From contig JACKLM010000002.1 in NCBI GenBank assembly GCA_024235895.1, positions 310,001 through 374,000 on the forward strand: a stretch of DNA of 64,000 nt. Reading direction: 5' to 3'. Below the pieces are notes generated by a model that saw only the letters and a program-made list of their open reading frames with translations, was not told the origin of the DNA and ran no database searches. Made by a program: the position numbers and the translations under genes. Below are positions 1-8,147 of the stretch, one piece after another. Numbering within the stretch: the stretch's first letter is position 1; the number at the start of each line of letters is the position of its first letter. This stretch comes from Burkholderiaceae bacterium. Its GTDB lineage: Bacteria; Pseudomonadota; Gammaproteobacteria; Burkholderiales; Burkholderiaceae_C.

Positions 1-281
1 CCGCGCGCCGGCCGTGCCGCGATCGCGACCTCGGGGTCACGCGTCTCGTCGAGGACGCGGCGCTCGATCTCGGCGCGCGCGGCGGCGTGCTGGTCGGCCG
101 CCAGCGTGCCGGCGGCGAGCTCGGCGTCGAGCTCGGCAAGCTGCTCGCGCAGGATGCGGACGTTGCTGTCGCGCTGTGCGTCGCGCGCGACACCGGCGCC
201 ACCGCTGCGCAGCAGCGGGCGCAGCAGCACCGCGAGCGAGGCGACGACGAGCCCCGCGGCGAGGATCCAGAACGTCGTCAT
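1..281 (-). CDS. ccmI: Cytochrome c maturation protein CcmI (N-terminal part, cut by window edge)
   Basis: Last gene of the ccm operon; the window keeps about 93 N-terminal residues. CcmI is the membrane apocytochrome c chaperone of System I haem ligation. Visible are a short N-terminus, one hydrophobic segment (about residues 4-22) and an Arg/Leu/Glu-rich stretch with a VRILREQLAELDAELAAG coiled-coil-like motif and a DQHAAARAEIERRVLDE motif, typical of the CcmI membrane-proximal region. The start ATG overlaps the ccmH stop as ATGA at 278-281, so translation is probably coupled. The C-terminal TPR domain expected in the family lies outside the window. Confidence 0.85.
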   Translation of the reverse strand, partial: MTTFWILAAGLVVASLAVLLRPLLRSGGAGVARDAQRDSNVRILREQLAELDAELAAGTLAADQHAAARAEIERRVLDETRDPEVAIAARPAR

Positions 282-832
282 TCGGCCCCGGTCCCCAGCA
301 GTTCGCGCGCGCGGCGGCGCTCCTCGTCGCTCAGCGGCGCCTGCGCGGCAGCGACTTCGGCGCGCCGGCGCCGCAGCATGTGTGCGAGCCAGCCCGCCAT
401 CGCCACCAGCAGGACGAAGGGGCCGCCCCAAAGCAGCCAGGTGGTCGGCTTGAGGGGCGGCTTGAAGAGGACGAAGTCGCCGTAGCGCTCGACCATGTAC
501 TCGATGATCTCGCGCTCGTTGCGCCCGGCGCGCAGCTGGCTGCGGATCTGCCCGCGCAGGTCGACCGCGAGGTCGGCATTCGACGCCGCGATGGTCTCGT
601 TCTGGCACACGAGGCAGCGCAGATCGTGCGCGATGCGCATCACCTCGGCCTCCAGCGCCGGGTCGTCGGACAGGGGCACCGCCTGCGGGGCCGCCGTCAC
701 GGCAGCCGGCGCATCGGCGGCGGGCCCGGCCGTCTGCGCGCGGGCCGTCGCAATCACGGCGCCGAGCACCAATACCGCCGCGGCCAGCAGCGCGGCGGCC
801 CGCGCGCAAAACGCGCCGGCACGCTCAGCCAC
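278..832 (-). CDS. ccmH: Cytochrome c maturation thioredoxin-like protein CcmH
   Basis: CcmH/CycL family membrane thiol protein that keeps the CXXCH motif of apocytochrome c reduced for haem attachment. With the GTG start at 832 the product is 184 aa. It has a hydrophobic signal or anchor (about residues 10-30), the redox motif LRCLVCQNE with Cys73 and Cys76, and one C-terminal membrane helix (TTWLLWGGPFVLLVAMAGW). The GTG was chosen because GGAGG lies 5 nt upstream and no in-frame ATG precedes the CXXC region. The start overlaps the end of ccmG by 8 nt. The longer open frame upstream is only the antisense-like phase of ccmG. Confidence 0.9.
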   Translation of the reverse strand: MAERAGAFCARAAALLAAAVLVLGAVIATARAQTAGPAADAPAAVTAAPQAVPLSDDPALEAEVMRIAHDLRCLVCQNETIAASNADLAVDLRGQIRSQLRAGRNEREIIEYMVERYGDFVLFKPPLKPTTWLLWGGPFVLLVAMAGWLAHMLRRRRAEVAAAQAPLSDEERRRARELLGTGAE

Positions 833-1346
833 CGAGCCTCCGCAGCAGCGGCAGGATGTCCTCGCGCAAGGCCTGGGGCGTGATCGGGCCGATATGCTTG
901 TGGCGGATGATGCCGTCCTTGTCGACGATGAAGGTCTCGGGCACGCCGTAGACGCCCCAGTCGATGCCGACCGCGCCGTCGCGATCGACCAGCACCATCG
1001 CGTACGGGTCGCCGTGGCGCGCGAGCCACTGCGTCGCATCCTCGGTCTTGTCCTTGTAGTTCAGGCCGACGACGGTCACGCCACTGCGCGCCAGCTCGCC
1101 CACCAGCGGGTGCTCGGCCAGGCAGGGCAGGCACCACGAGGCCCAGACGTTGAGCACCCAGGGCCGGCCGCGCAGATCGGTGTGCGCGACGCGCTGCCCG
1201 GGCGCTCCCAGCCGCGCCAGCTCGAACGCGGGCGCCGGCTTGTCGACCAGCGGCGACGGCACCTCGCGCGGGTTCAGCCTGAGCCCGACGGCGAGGAAGC
1301 CGGCGAGCACGACGAAGACCGCCAGCGGGATCAGGTAGCGCTTCAT
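825..1346 (-). CDS. ccmG: Thiol:disulfide interchange protein CcmG/DsbE
   Basis: Periplasmic membrane-anchored thioredoxin that donates electrons to CcmH and apocytochrome c. 173 aa, the family's usual length. One N-terminal anchor (residues 4-21) is followed by a DsbE thioredoxin fold with the active site WASWCLPCLAEH and the GVYGVPETFIVD cis-proline loop characteristic of CcmG. The start ATG forms an ATGA overlap with the ccmF stop at 1343-1346. Fourth from last in an uninterrupted operon. Confidence 0.95.
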   Translation of the reverse strand: MKRYLIPLAVFVVLAGFLAVGLRLNPREVPSPLVDKPAPAFELARLGAPGQRVAHTDLRGRPWVLNVWASWCLPCLAEHPLVGELARSGVTVVGLNYKDKTEDATQWLARHGDPYAMVLVDRDGAVGIDWGVYGVPETFIVDKDGIIRHKHIGPITPQALREDILPLLRRLGG

Positions 1347-3319
1347 GCCGCCGCCGCGCCGCGCGGCAGCGGCTGCGCCGCGCGCGCCCTCAGCCGGTAG
1401 CGGCGGTCGGCCACCGCCAGCAGCCCGCCCAGCGCCATCAGCACGCAGCCGCCCCAGATCCAGTTGACGAAGGGCTTGACGTAGATGCGCACCGCCCACG
1501 CGCCGTCCTGCAGCGGCTCGCCCAGCGAGACGTAGAGGTCGCGCGTGAAGCCGCGCTCGAGCGCGACCTCGGTCATCGGCATGCTGCTGCGGTGGTAGCT
1601 GCGCTTCTCGGGGTGGATCGACTTGATGACGCGGCCGCCCTTCGACAGCTCGAAGGTCGCGCGCACGGCGTCGTAGTTCGGCCCCTGCACGTCGCGCAGC
1701 TCGACGAGCCGGAAGTCGTAGCCGCCGGCGCTGGCGGTGCTGCCGACCTCCATGCGCAGATCCTGCTCGGTCTCGTAGCCACCCACCAGCGTGACGCCGA
1801 CGACGAACACGCCGACCCCCGCGTGCGCCAGGATCATCCCGTACCAGCTTCCGCCCTGCTTGCGCAGCCGCGGCCCCCATTGCGCCAGCGGCAGCCCCTG
1901 CACGCGATCGTGCACCGCGACGAGCGCGGTCAGCAGGATCCAGGCGGCGAGGAAGAGCCCGAATCCGACCAGTGGCGTGAAGTCGCCGAAGGCGAACGGT
2001 GTCACCACGGCGGTCACGAGGCTGACGGCGGCCGCCCAGCGCAGCCGCAGCGCGAGCTCGGGCAGGCTCGCCTTCTTCCACCGCGCGACCGGCCCGACCC
2101 CCATCAGGAACAGCGCCGGCGCGATCAGCGGGACGAAGACGGTGTTGAAGTAGGCCGGGCCGACCGAGATCTTGCCCAGGTTCAGCGCATCCAGCACCAG
2201 CGGGTACAGCGTGCCGAGCAGCACGGCGGCGCTGGCCACCATCAGCAGCACGTTGTTGGCCAGCAGCATGCCCTCGCGCGAGACCGGCTCGAACGCGCCG
2301 CCCACGCCGACACGCGGGCCGCGCCACGCGAACAGCAGCAGCGACCCGCCGACGACGACCATCAGGAACGCGAGGATGAAGATGCCGCGCTCGGGGTCGG
2401 TCGCGAAGGCGTGCACCGACGACAGCACGCCCGAGCGGACGAGGAAGGTGCCCAGCAGCGACAGCGAGAACGCCAGGATCGCCAGCAGCACGGTCCACAT
2501 CTTGAAGCCGCCGCGCTTCTCCGTCACCGCCAGCGAGTGGATCAGCGCGGTGCCGACCAGCCAGGGCATGAAGGAGGCGTTCTCGACCGGGTCCCAGAAC
2601 CACCAGCCGCCCCAGCCGAGCTCGTAGTACGCCCAGGCGCTGCCCAGCGCGATGCCCAGCGTGAGGAAGATCCACGCCGTCGTCGTCCACGGCCGCGACC
2701 AGCGCGCCCAGGTGCTGTCCAGCCGGCCCGACATCAGCGCCGCGATCGCGAACGCGAACGCGACCGAGAAGCCCACGTAGCCCATGTACAGCAGCGGCGG
2801 GTGGTAGATCATCCCCGGGTCCTGCAGCAGCGGGTTGAGGTCGCGGCCGTCGGCCGGCGCCGGCAGCAGCCGCTCGAAGGGGTTGGAGGTCAGCAGCATG
2901 AACAGCATGAAGCCGACGCTGACCAAGCCCATGACGCCGAGCACGCGCGCCACCATGATCTCGGGCAGCTGGCGCGAAAGCAGCGCCACCGCGACCGTCC
3001 AGCCCGCCATCAGCAGCACCCACAGCAGCACCGAGCCCTCGTGGTTGCCCCAGACTGCGGTGACCTTGTAGTAGGTCGGCAGCGCGATGCTCGAATGCTG
3101 CGCCGCCAGCAGGACCGAGAAGTCGTCGTGCACGAAGGCCCAGGTCAGGCAGCCGAACGCGAACGCGATCAGCACGAACTGCACGACCGCCGCCGGCCGC
3201 GCGAGCGCGATCCAGCCCGCATGGCCACGCCAGCTGCCGGCCAGCGGCAATGCGGTCTGCGCCAGCGCGACGACCGCCAGCGCCAGCACGAGCGCGAAGT
3301 GGCCGATCTCGGGGATCAT
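1343..3319 (-). CDS. ccmF: Haem lyase CcmF
   Basis: Large integral membrane subunit of the haem lyase (CcmF-CcmH-CcmI) that attaches haem to apocytochrome c. 658 aa, full length for the family. It has many hydrophobic helices, the tryptophan-rich WWD motif WGGWWFWDP at residues 236-244, and a conserved His173 in HPPLLYMGYVG that likely ligates haem. The start overlaps the ccmE stop (ATGA at 3316-3319), as does its own stop with ccmG. Confidence 0.97.
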   Translation of the reverse strand: MIPEIGHFALVLALAVVALAQTALPLAGSWRGHAGWIALARPAAVVQFVLIAFAFGCLTWAFVHDDFSVLLAAQHSSIALPTYYKVTAVWGNHEGSVLLWVLLMAGWTVAVALLSRQLPEIMVARVLGVMGLVSVGFMLFMLLTSNPFERLLPAPADGRDLNPLLQDPGMIYHPPLLYMGYVGFSVAFAFAIAALMSGRLDSTWARWSRPWTTTAWIFLTLGIALGSAWAYYELGWGGWWFWDPVENASFMPWLVGTALIHSLAVTEKRGGFKMWTVLLAILAFSLSLLGTFLVRSGVLSSVHAFATDPERGIFILAFLMVVVGGSLLLFAWRGPRVGVGGAFEPVSREGMLLANNVLLMVASAAVLLGTLYPLVLDALNLGKISVGPAYFNTVFVPLIAPALFLMGVGPVARWKKASLPELALRLRWAAAVSLVTAVVTPFAFGDFTPLVGFGLFLAAWILLTALVAVHDRVQGLPLAQWGPRLRKQGGSWYGMILAHAGVGVFVVGVTLVGGYETEQDLRMEVGSTASAGGYDFRLVELRDVQGPNYDAVRATFELSKGGRVIKSIHPEKRSYHRSSMPMTEVALERGFTRDLYVSLGEPLQDGAWAVRIYVKPFVNWIWGGCVLMALGGLLAVADRRYRLRARAAQPLPRGAAAA

Positions 3320-3789
3320 CGCGTCGCCCCGCCCTGCGCGTCGAGCTGGCCTTGGAGCGAAGGCATCTGCCCCTTCTTGGCCTGCGCCAGCGCCTCGGCA
3401 GCCTCCGGCGGCATGTAGTTCTCGTCGTGCTTGGCCAGCACCTGGTCGGCGCGGAACATGCCGTCGGCACCCAGCCGCCCCTGCGCGACCACGCCCTTGC
3501 CCTCCTGGAACAGGTCCGGCAGCATGCCGGTGTAGCTCACGGGAACGGTCTGCGCGGTATCGGTGATGCGGAAGTGCACGGTCAGCCCGTCGCGCTTCAG
3601 GCTGCCCTCCTCGACCAGCCCGCCGACGCGGAAGGCGCGGTCACGCGGCGCCTCGGCGGCCGCGACCTGGGTCGGGCTGTAGAAGAAGACGAGGTTGCTG
3701 CGAAAGGCGTTCAGCACGAGGGTGGTCACGACCGCCAGGGTCGCCACGCCGCCGACGATCGCCAGCGCGCGCTTGCTACGGGGTTTCAT
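3316..3789 (-). CDS. ccmE: Haem chaperone CcmE
   Basis: Periplasmic haem chaperone that receives haem from CcmC and carries it to CcmF. 157 aa from the ATG at 3789: a basic N-terminus (MKPRSKR), one anchor helix (about 8-27) and an OB-fold. The covalent haem-binding motif is LAKHDENY, with His121 and Tyr125. The start overlaps the ccmD stop (ATGA at 3786-3789), which favours it over an in-frame upstream start that would run into ccmD. Confidence 0.95.
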   Translation of the reverse strand: MKPRSKRALAIVGGVATLAVVTTLVLNAFRSNLVFFYSPTQVAAAEAPRDRAFRVGGLVEEGSLKRDGLTVHFRITDTAQTVPVSYTGMLPDLFQEGKGVVAQGRLGADGMFRADQVLAKHDENYMPPEAAEALAQAKKGQMPSLQGQLDAQGGATR

Positions 3790-3944
3790 TCGTCGCTCTC
3801 CTGGGCCAGCGCCTTGCGACGCGCGCGCAGCGCCCAAAGTTCCCCCGCCAGCACGACCGCGAGCATCCCGTACGAGCCCCAGACGTAAAGGCCGTAGCCT
3901 CCCATCGCGAGGAAGTCGGCCAGGCTCGCCCAGTGCCAGTCCAT
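3786..3944 (-). CDS. ccmD: Haem exporter accessory protein CcmD
   Basis: 52-aa single-span membrane protein that releases holo-CcmE from the CcmABC complex. One hydrophobic helix (about residues 16-35, containing GGYGLYVWGSYGMLAVVLAG) is followed by a basic tail (LRARRKALAQ), the usual CcmD layout. It lies between ccmC and ccmE, 19 nt after ccmC. The start at 3944 (MDWHWASLADFLAMGG) matches family N-termini. A longer in-frame extension into ccmC is rejected. Confidence 0.92.
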   Translation of the reverse strand: MDWHWASLADFLAMGGYGLYVWGSYGMLAVVLAGELWALRARRKALAQESDE

Positions 3945-3963
3945 GTCGCCCCTGTCGGCGTTC

Positions 3964-4719
3964 TCAGGCCCACTGGGCGCGGGGCAGGTGCTCGCGCGTC
4001 CACGCTGCGCCGCGCTCGCGCTCCAGGATGATCGTGCGCACGCGCGCGAAGACGACCGCGAAGCAGTAGGCCCACAGCGCAAGCGACATGATCAGCATCG
4101 CACGCAGCATGATCTCGGCCATGCTCGACCCCTGGGTCACGCTGACCGAGGCCCCCTGGTGCAGCGTGTTCCACCACTTGACCGAGTAGTAGATGATCGG
4201 CACGTTGACCGCGCCGACGATCGCCAGCAGGCCGCTGGCACGGTCGGCGCGCCGCTCGTCGTCGATCGCCGCGCGCAGCGACAGGAAGCCGATGTAGAGG
4301 AACAGCAGGATCAGCTCCGAGGTCAGCCGCGCGTCCCAGACCCACCAGGTGCCCCAGGTCGGCTTGCCCCACAGCGCCCCGGTCCACAGCGACAGGAAGG
4401 CCATCAGCGCGCCGGTGGGCGCGATCGCCTGCGCCAGCATGTAGGCCAGCCGGGCGTTGAAGATCATCCCGATCGCGGCCCAGAACGCCATCGCCAGGTA
4501 CAGCACCATCGACATCCACGACACCGGGACGTGGATGTAGATGATGCGGTAGCTGTCGCCCTGCTGGAAGTCGGTCGGCGCCAGCCCGAGGCCGATCACC
4601 AGCCCGACCGCCGCCAGCAGCAGCGCCGCAACGGCAAACCACGGGATGCACCGGCCCGCCAGCACGTAGAAGCGCGGCGGCGCGGCGTAATAGAACCAGT
4701 TGATGCGCTTGGCGGCCAT
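3964..4719 (-). CDS. ccmC: Haem transporter subunit CcmC
   Basis: Membrane protein of the WWD family that presents haem to CcmE at the periplasmic face. 251 aa with about six helices, the WWD motif WGTWWVWDARLTSE at residues 122-135, and the two expected external haem-ligand histidines, His63 (YIHVPVSW) and His187 (NTLHQGAS). It lies 58 nt downstream of ccmB in the ccm operon. Confidence 0.96.
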   Translation of the reverse strand: MAAKRINWFYYAAPPRFYVLAGRCIPWFAVAALLLAAVGLVIGLGLAPTDFQQGDSYRIIYIHVPVSWMSMVLYLAMAFWAAIGMIFNARLAYMLAQAIAPTGALMAFLSLWTGALWGKPTWGTWWVWDARLTSELILLFLYIGFLSLRAAIDDERRADRASGLLAIVGAVNVPIIYYSVKWWNTLHQGASVSVTQGSSMAEIMLRAMLIMSLALWAYCFAVVFARVRTIILERERGAAWTREHLPRAQWA

Positions 4720-4777
4720 GGTCGTGCCGGGATTGTGCCGGATCGGCCGCGACCGCCAGCCGATACCCGTGGGGAGA

Positions 4778-5461
4778 TCAGTCCAGGCTGATGCGCAGCG
4801 CCGCCGCCGCCGCCCAGGGGGCGAGGAAGAGACTGGCCGCCAGCATCGCGCCGAGGATCGAAAAGTGGCCCGAGATCTCCATCCCGCCGGCGGCAGCGTC
4901 GACCGCGCCGGCGCCGAAGATCAGCACCGGCGTGACCAGCGGCAGCACCAGCAGCGACAGCAGCACCGCCGCGCCGCGCACGCCCACCGTCAGCGCGGCA
5001 CCGATCGCCCCCAGCAGGCTGAGCACCGGGGTGCCGACGAGCAGCGCCAGCACCAGCACCCCGATCGCGTCGGCACCGAGTCCGAACTGCAGCGCCAGCA
5101 GCGGTGCGACCGCGGTCAGCAGCAGCCCCGAGACCAGCCAGTGCGCGACGACCTTGGCCGCCACCAGCAGCGGCAGCGGCGTCGGCGCCAGCAGCATCTG
5201 TTCCAGGGTGCCGTCGGCGGCATCGTCGGCGAACATGCGCGGCATCGACAGCATCGCCGCCAGCAGCGCCGCGACCCAGACGACGCCGGCACCCATCGTG
5301 CGCAGCAGCGCCGGCTCGGGGCCGACGCCGAGCGGAAACAGGCTGGCGACGATGACGAAGAAGAAGACCGCGCCCAGCGTGTCGGCCTTGCGACGCAACG
5401 CCAGCCGCAGGTCGCGCACGACCAGCGCGCGCATCGCCGCCAGCGTGCCCACGGGCTTCAT
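4778..5461 (-). CDS. ccmB: Haem exporter permease CcmB
   Basis: Permease of the CcmABC ABC transporter that drives release of haem-loaded CcmE. 227 aa with about six hydrophobic helices and the conserved cytoplasmic segment MPRMFADDAADGTLEQMLL, seen in CcmB proteins. The gap to ccmA upstream is 52 nt. The start at 5461 gives the family length. Confidence 0.94.
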   Translation of the reverse strand: MKPVGTLAAMRALVVRDLRLALRRKADTLGAVFFFVIVASLFPLGVGPEPALLRTMGAGVVWVAALLAAMLSMPRMFADDAADGTLEQMLLAPTPLPLLVAAKVVAHWLVSGLLLTAVAPLLALQFGLGADAIGVLVLALLVGTPVLSLLGAIGAALTVGVRGAAVLLSLLVLPLVTPVLIFGAGAVDAAAGGMEISGHFSILGAMLAASLFLAPWAAAAALRISLD

Positions 5462-5513
5462 CCGTTCACCTGCGCGCGGGCGGATGTCGGCGACCGCGCA
5501 AGGGCGTGCTGCC

Positions 5514-6131
5514 TCACAGCGTCACCGTCACCTGCTCGACCGCGCCGTCCAGCGGCACCGCCTGGTGGCTGGTCAGCACCGCGACGCCTCCGCCGGCCAG
5601 ATGCGCCTGCAGCAGCCCGGCCAGCCACTGCGCGGCATCGACGTCGAGCGCGTTGAACGGTTCGTCGAGCACCCACAGCGCCTGCGGCCCGCCGAGCGCG
5701 AGGCGCGCCAGCGCGACGCGCCGGCGCTGCCCCGCCGACAGCACGCGCGCCGGCAGCCGCTCGCGCCCCTTCAGCCCCGCGGCGGCCAGCGCCGCCGCGG
5801 CCTCGGCCGGTCGTGCATCGTCGCCGCCCAGCATCGCGAGCATCTGCAGGTTCTCCAGCGCGCTGAGGTCGTCCTTGAGCGCCGCCGCGTGGCCGAGGTA
5901 GACCAGCTCGCGGTGGAAGGCTTCGCGCTGCGAGCCGATCGGCTCGTCGCGCCAGCGCACTTCGCCGGCCGCCGGCGTCGTCAGCCCGACCAGCATGCGC
6001 AACAGGGTCGTCTTGCCGGCACCGTTGGCGCCGGCCACGCGCAGCAACTGCCCCGGCCCGGCCGCCAGTGCCAGGCCGCTGAAGAGCACGCGGCGCCCGC
6101 GGCGCGCCTGGAGATCCCGGACCGTCAGCAC
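5514..6131 (-). CDS. ccmA: Haem exporter ATP-binding protein CcmA
   Basis: ATPase of the CcmABC complex; first gene of the ccm operon. 205 aa: Walker A GANGAGKT at 34-41, ABC signature LSAGQ at 131-135, Walker B WVLDEP around 153-158. The 74 nt separating it from the upstream transglycosylase gene (same strand) are GC-rich and show no clear promoter, so the operon may be transcribed from a nearby weak promoter or by read-through. Confidence 0.95.
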   Translation of the reverse strand: MLTVRDLQARRGRRVLFSGLALAAGPGQLLRVAGANGAGKTTLLRMLVGLTTPAAGEVRWRDEPIGSQREAFHRELVYLGHAAALKDDLSALENLQMLAMLGGDDARPAEAAAALAAAGLKGRERLPARVLSAGQRRRVALARLALGGPQALWVLDEPFNALDVDAAQWLAGLLQAHLAGGGVAVLTSHQAVPLDGAVEQVTVTL

Positions 6132-6205
6132 GGCGCGGACTCTACACCGCGGCCCGGGCGCCGCCGTTGGCGTCGACGCGGCCCGGGGCGCGGCGCAGCG
6201 CGCGT

Positions 6206-7300
6206 TCAGCGCGCTGCGACCTTGCCCCGGATCAGCGGCATCACGCCCGATGGCGCAGTCGCCTGGGGATCGAAGGTGGCCGCCTGCTGCCCGCCCATCA
6301 GCGCGATGACCTTGCGCACGTACATCCGCGTTTCCGCGAACGGCGGCACGCCGCGGTAGCGCTCGACCGCGCGCTCGCCGGCGTTGTACGCCGCCAGCGC
6401 CAGCTTCAGGTCGCCCTCGAAGTAGGCCAGCAGCCAGCGCAGGTAGGCCATGCCGCCGCGGATGTTGTCGGCCGGGTCGGTGAGGTCACGCACCCGAAAG
6501 CGCCGCGCGGTATCGGGGATCAGCTGCATCAGCCCGCGCGCGTTCCTGGGCGACACCGCCCAGGGGTCGAAGTTCGATTCGGTGGCCATCACCGCCAGCA
6601 CCAGGTGCGGCTCGAGGCCGTACTCGGGCGCCACCAGCTCGACGAAGCGCACGATCGGCGCCGGCGCGTTCGGCGGCAGCCGCGGCGGGGCGACGAGCGG
6701 GCCTCGGCCCGCCCGCTCGGCACGCGCGGGCGGCTCGGCAACGGCAACCGTGACCGGGTCGTCCGCCGGCGGCAGCAGGCAGGTGGGCGGATCGCCGCGC
6801 GGCGTCCCCAGCGCGCGCGCCATGTTGGACGCCTGCACGTGCCCTTGCTCGGCGGCGGCGGAGAACAGATGCGCCGCGGCCGCGTCGTCGCGGTCGACCC
6901 CGCGCGCATTCGTCAGCATCCATGCCAGGCTGTATTGCGCCTCGGCGTCGCCGTGGCGCGCGGCGCGGCAGTACAGCTCGGCGGCACGCCTGGGGTCGCG
7001 CTCGACGCCGCCGTCGCCATGCTCCAGCGCGGCCGCCTCCTGGCGCCAACGCAGCACCTGCGTCGGCACCACCAGGTCCGCGCGCGGCACCGCGGCCGCC
7101 GCCGGGCGCGGCAGGGCGTCGATCGACAAGGTCGCCGGCGTGGCCCGGGCCGGCAGCGGGGCCAGCCCGAGCGACCCGAGCGCGACCGGCAGCGATGCGA
7201 GTGCGGCGGCACCGACACCGCGGCGGGCACCATGCCCGAACGCGGCCAGGGCAGCAGCCACGGCCGCTGCGGCCGCGCCAAGGCGCGCCGGCCGCGGCAT
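6206..7300 (-). CDS. Lytic transglycosylase with Sel1-like repeats
   Basis: Periplasmic murein-cleaving enzyme (SLT/Slt-type, GH23-like fold). With the ATG at 7300 it is 364 aa. The N-terminus has hydrophobic segments ending in an ARA-type signal cleavage site. A middle part resembles Sel1/TPR repeats (AAELYCRAARHGDAEAQYSLAWML, then AAAAHLFSAAAEQGHVQASNMA). The C-terminal SLT domain has the catalytic Glu in MATESNFDPWAVS and the motifs GLMQLIPDTA, NIRGGMAYL and ALAAYNAGE. Starts at 7330 and 7345 are also in frame; none has a strong ribosome-binding site, so the start is uncertain. Its target is peptidoglycan; the partner protein is unknown. Confidence 0.88.
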   Translation of the reverse strand: MPRPARLGAAAAAVAAALAAFGHGARRGVGAAALASLPVALGSLGLAPLPARATPATLSIDALPRPAAAAVPRADLVVPTQVLRWRQEAAALEHGDGGVERDPRRAAELYCRAARHGDAEAQYSLAWMLTNARGVDRDDAAAAHLFSAAAEQGHVQASNMARALGTPRGDPPTCLLPPADDPVTVAVAEPPARAERAGRGPLVAPPRLPPNAPAPIVRFVELVAPEYGLEPHLVLAVMATESNFDPWAVSPRNARGLMQLIPDTARRFRVRDLTDPADNIRGGMAYLRWLLAYFEGDLKLALAAYNAGERAVERYRGVPPFAETRMYVRKVIALMGGQQAATFDPQATAPSGVMPLIRGKVAAR

Positions 7301-7432
7301 CGAAGGCAGGGGTGGGTGCTCAGCTCGCATGCGATCGTGTGCCATCTTGCCACCGGCCGCCGCGCCGGGCACGGCGACGGGCGGCTGCTCACCGCCGGTG
7401 CGCGCGCTCGCAGCGGCCATCGGAAAGGCGCA

Positions 7433-7441
7433 TGGTATACT
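7433..7441 (+). promoter_or_regulatory. Extended -10 promoter upstream of infA
   Basis: TGGTATACT matches an extended -10 element (TGn plus TATACT at 7436-7441). No convincing -35 hexamer lies 16-18 nt upstream, which is tolerated in extended -10 promoters. Transcription would begin near 7448, leaving a leader of about 315 nt before infA. Confidence 0.5.
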
Positions 7442-7447
7442 CTTTGC

Positions 7448-7763
7448 TTTCGCGCGCTACCCCCCATCCGTGGCATCCGGCGCAGGATTGCCGGCGTCGG
7501 TGGCCTGAGGACGCGCCGGCGCCGCGTTCAGCGCCGGCGGAAGGCACGCCGGCAGGTCCGGTCGCCCCCTGGGCCAGCTTGTGGGTCGGTTCGCCCGCGA
7601 CGACTGCCGGTGCGGTCGGCGCCCTGCGCCCCGGCCGGCCCGCCCCCGACGGCACCCGTGCCGCCGGGCCCAGACAAGCTTCGCCGCATGCCGATGGCCC
7701 CGAGGCGCCGTCAGGACCCGCACGGCGTTGCGCGCGAATCGACGACGAACCAGGAGCGAATGC
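7448..7763 (+). promoter_or_regulatory. Long structured 5' leader of infA
   Basis: No gene with coding character is seen in these 316 nt. They contain a perfect 9-bp stem, CGCCGGCGC at 7514-7522 with GCGCCGGCG at 7531-7539, closing an 8-nt loop. No T-run follows the stem, so it is not an intrinsic terminator. AGGAG at 7752-7756 is the ribosome-binding site of infA. A role in temperature- or growth-dependent control of infA is inference. Confidence 0.4.
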
Positions 7764-8021
7764 ATGGCCAAGGAAGAACTGATCGAGATGAGCGGCACGG
7801 TCGACGAGGTGTTGCCCGATTCACGCTACCGCGTGACGCTGAACAACGGCCATCAGCTGGTCGCCTACTCGTCGGGCAAGATGCGCAAGCACCACATCCG
7901 CATCCTGGCCGGCGACAACGTCTCGCTCGAGATGTCGCCCTACGACCTCAGCAAGGGCCGCATCACCTTCCGCCACCTCGAGCGCCGCGGCCCCGCGCCG
8001 GCTGCCGCCGCACGGCGCTGA
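7764..8021 (+). CDS. infA: Translation initiation factor IF-1
   Basis: S1/OB-fold protein that binds the 30S A site during initiation. 85 aa; MAKEELIEMSGTVDEVLPD, GHQLVAYSSGKMRKHHIRIL and GDNVSLEMSPYDLSKGRITFR are the diagnostic IF-1 segments. The tail is longer and more Ala/Arg/Pro-rich than in E. coli IF-1 (72 aa). AGGAG sits 7 nt before the ATG. It stands alone and not in a ribosomal-protein cluster, so it is probably a second, separately regulated infA copy of the kind common in Burkholderiales; the other copy is not in this window. Confidence 0.95.
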   Translation: MAKEELIEMSGTVDEVLPDSRYRVTLNNGHQLVAYSSGKMRKHHIRILAGDNVSLEMSPYDLSKGRITFRHLERRGPAPAAAARR

Positions 8022-8026
8022 CGCAT

Positions 8027-8054
8027 CGCGCTGCGTCGCGACGCAGCGCGTTTC
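8027..8054 (+). terminator. Intrinsic terminator of infA
   Basis: A perfect 24-bp palindrome (CGCGCTGCGTCG and its complement, 8027-8050) begins 5 nt after the infA stop and is followed by TTTC. It would fold as a 9-bp stem with a TCGCGA loop. The short T-run makes it a modest terminator; it separates infA from the convergent exonuclease gene. Confidence 0.6.
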
Positions 8055-8147
8055 GATGCACCGGCCCAGTGGCGCACCAGCGCGCCGCGCACTCGAGCCC
8101 CCACGACCCGCCACGCGGCGGCCCGGGCCAGACCCGGGATGGGGCGC

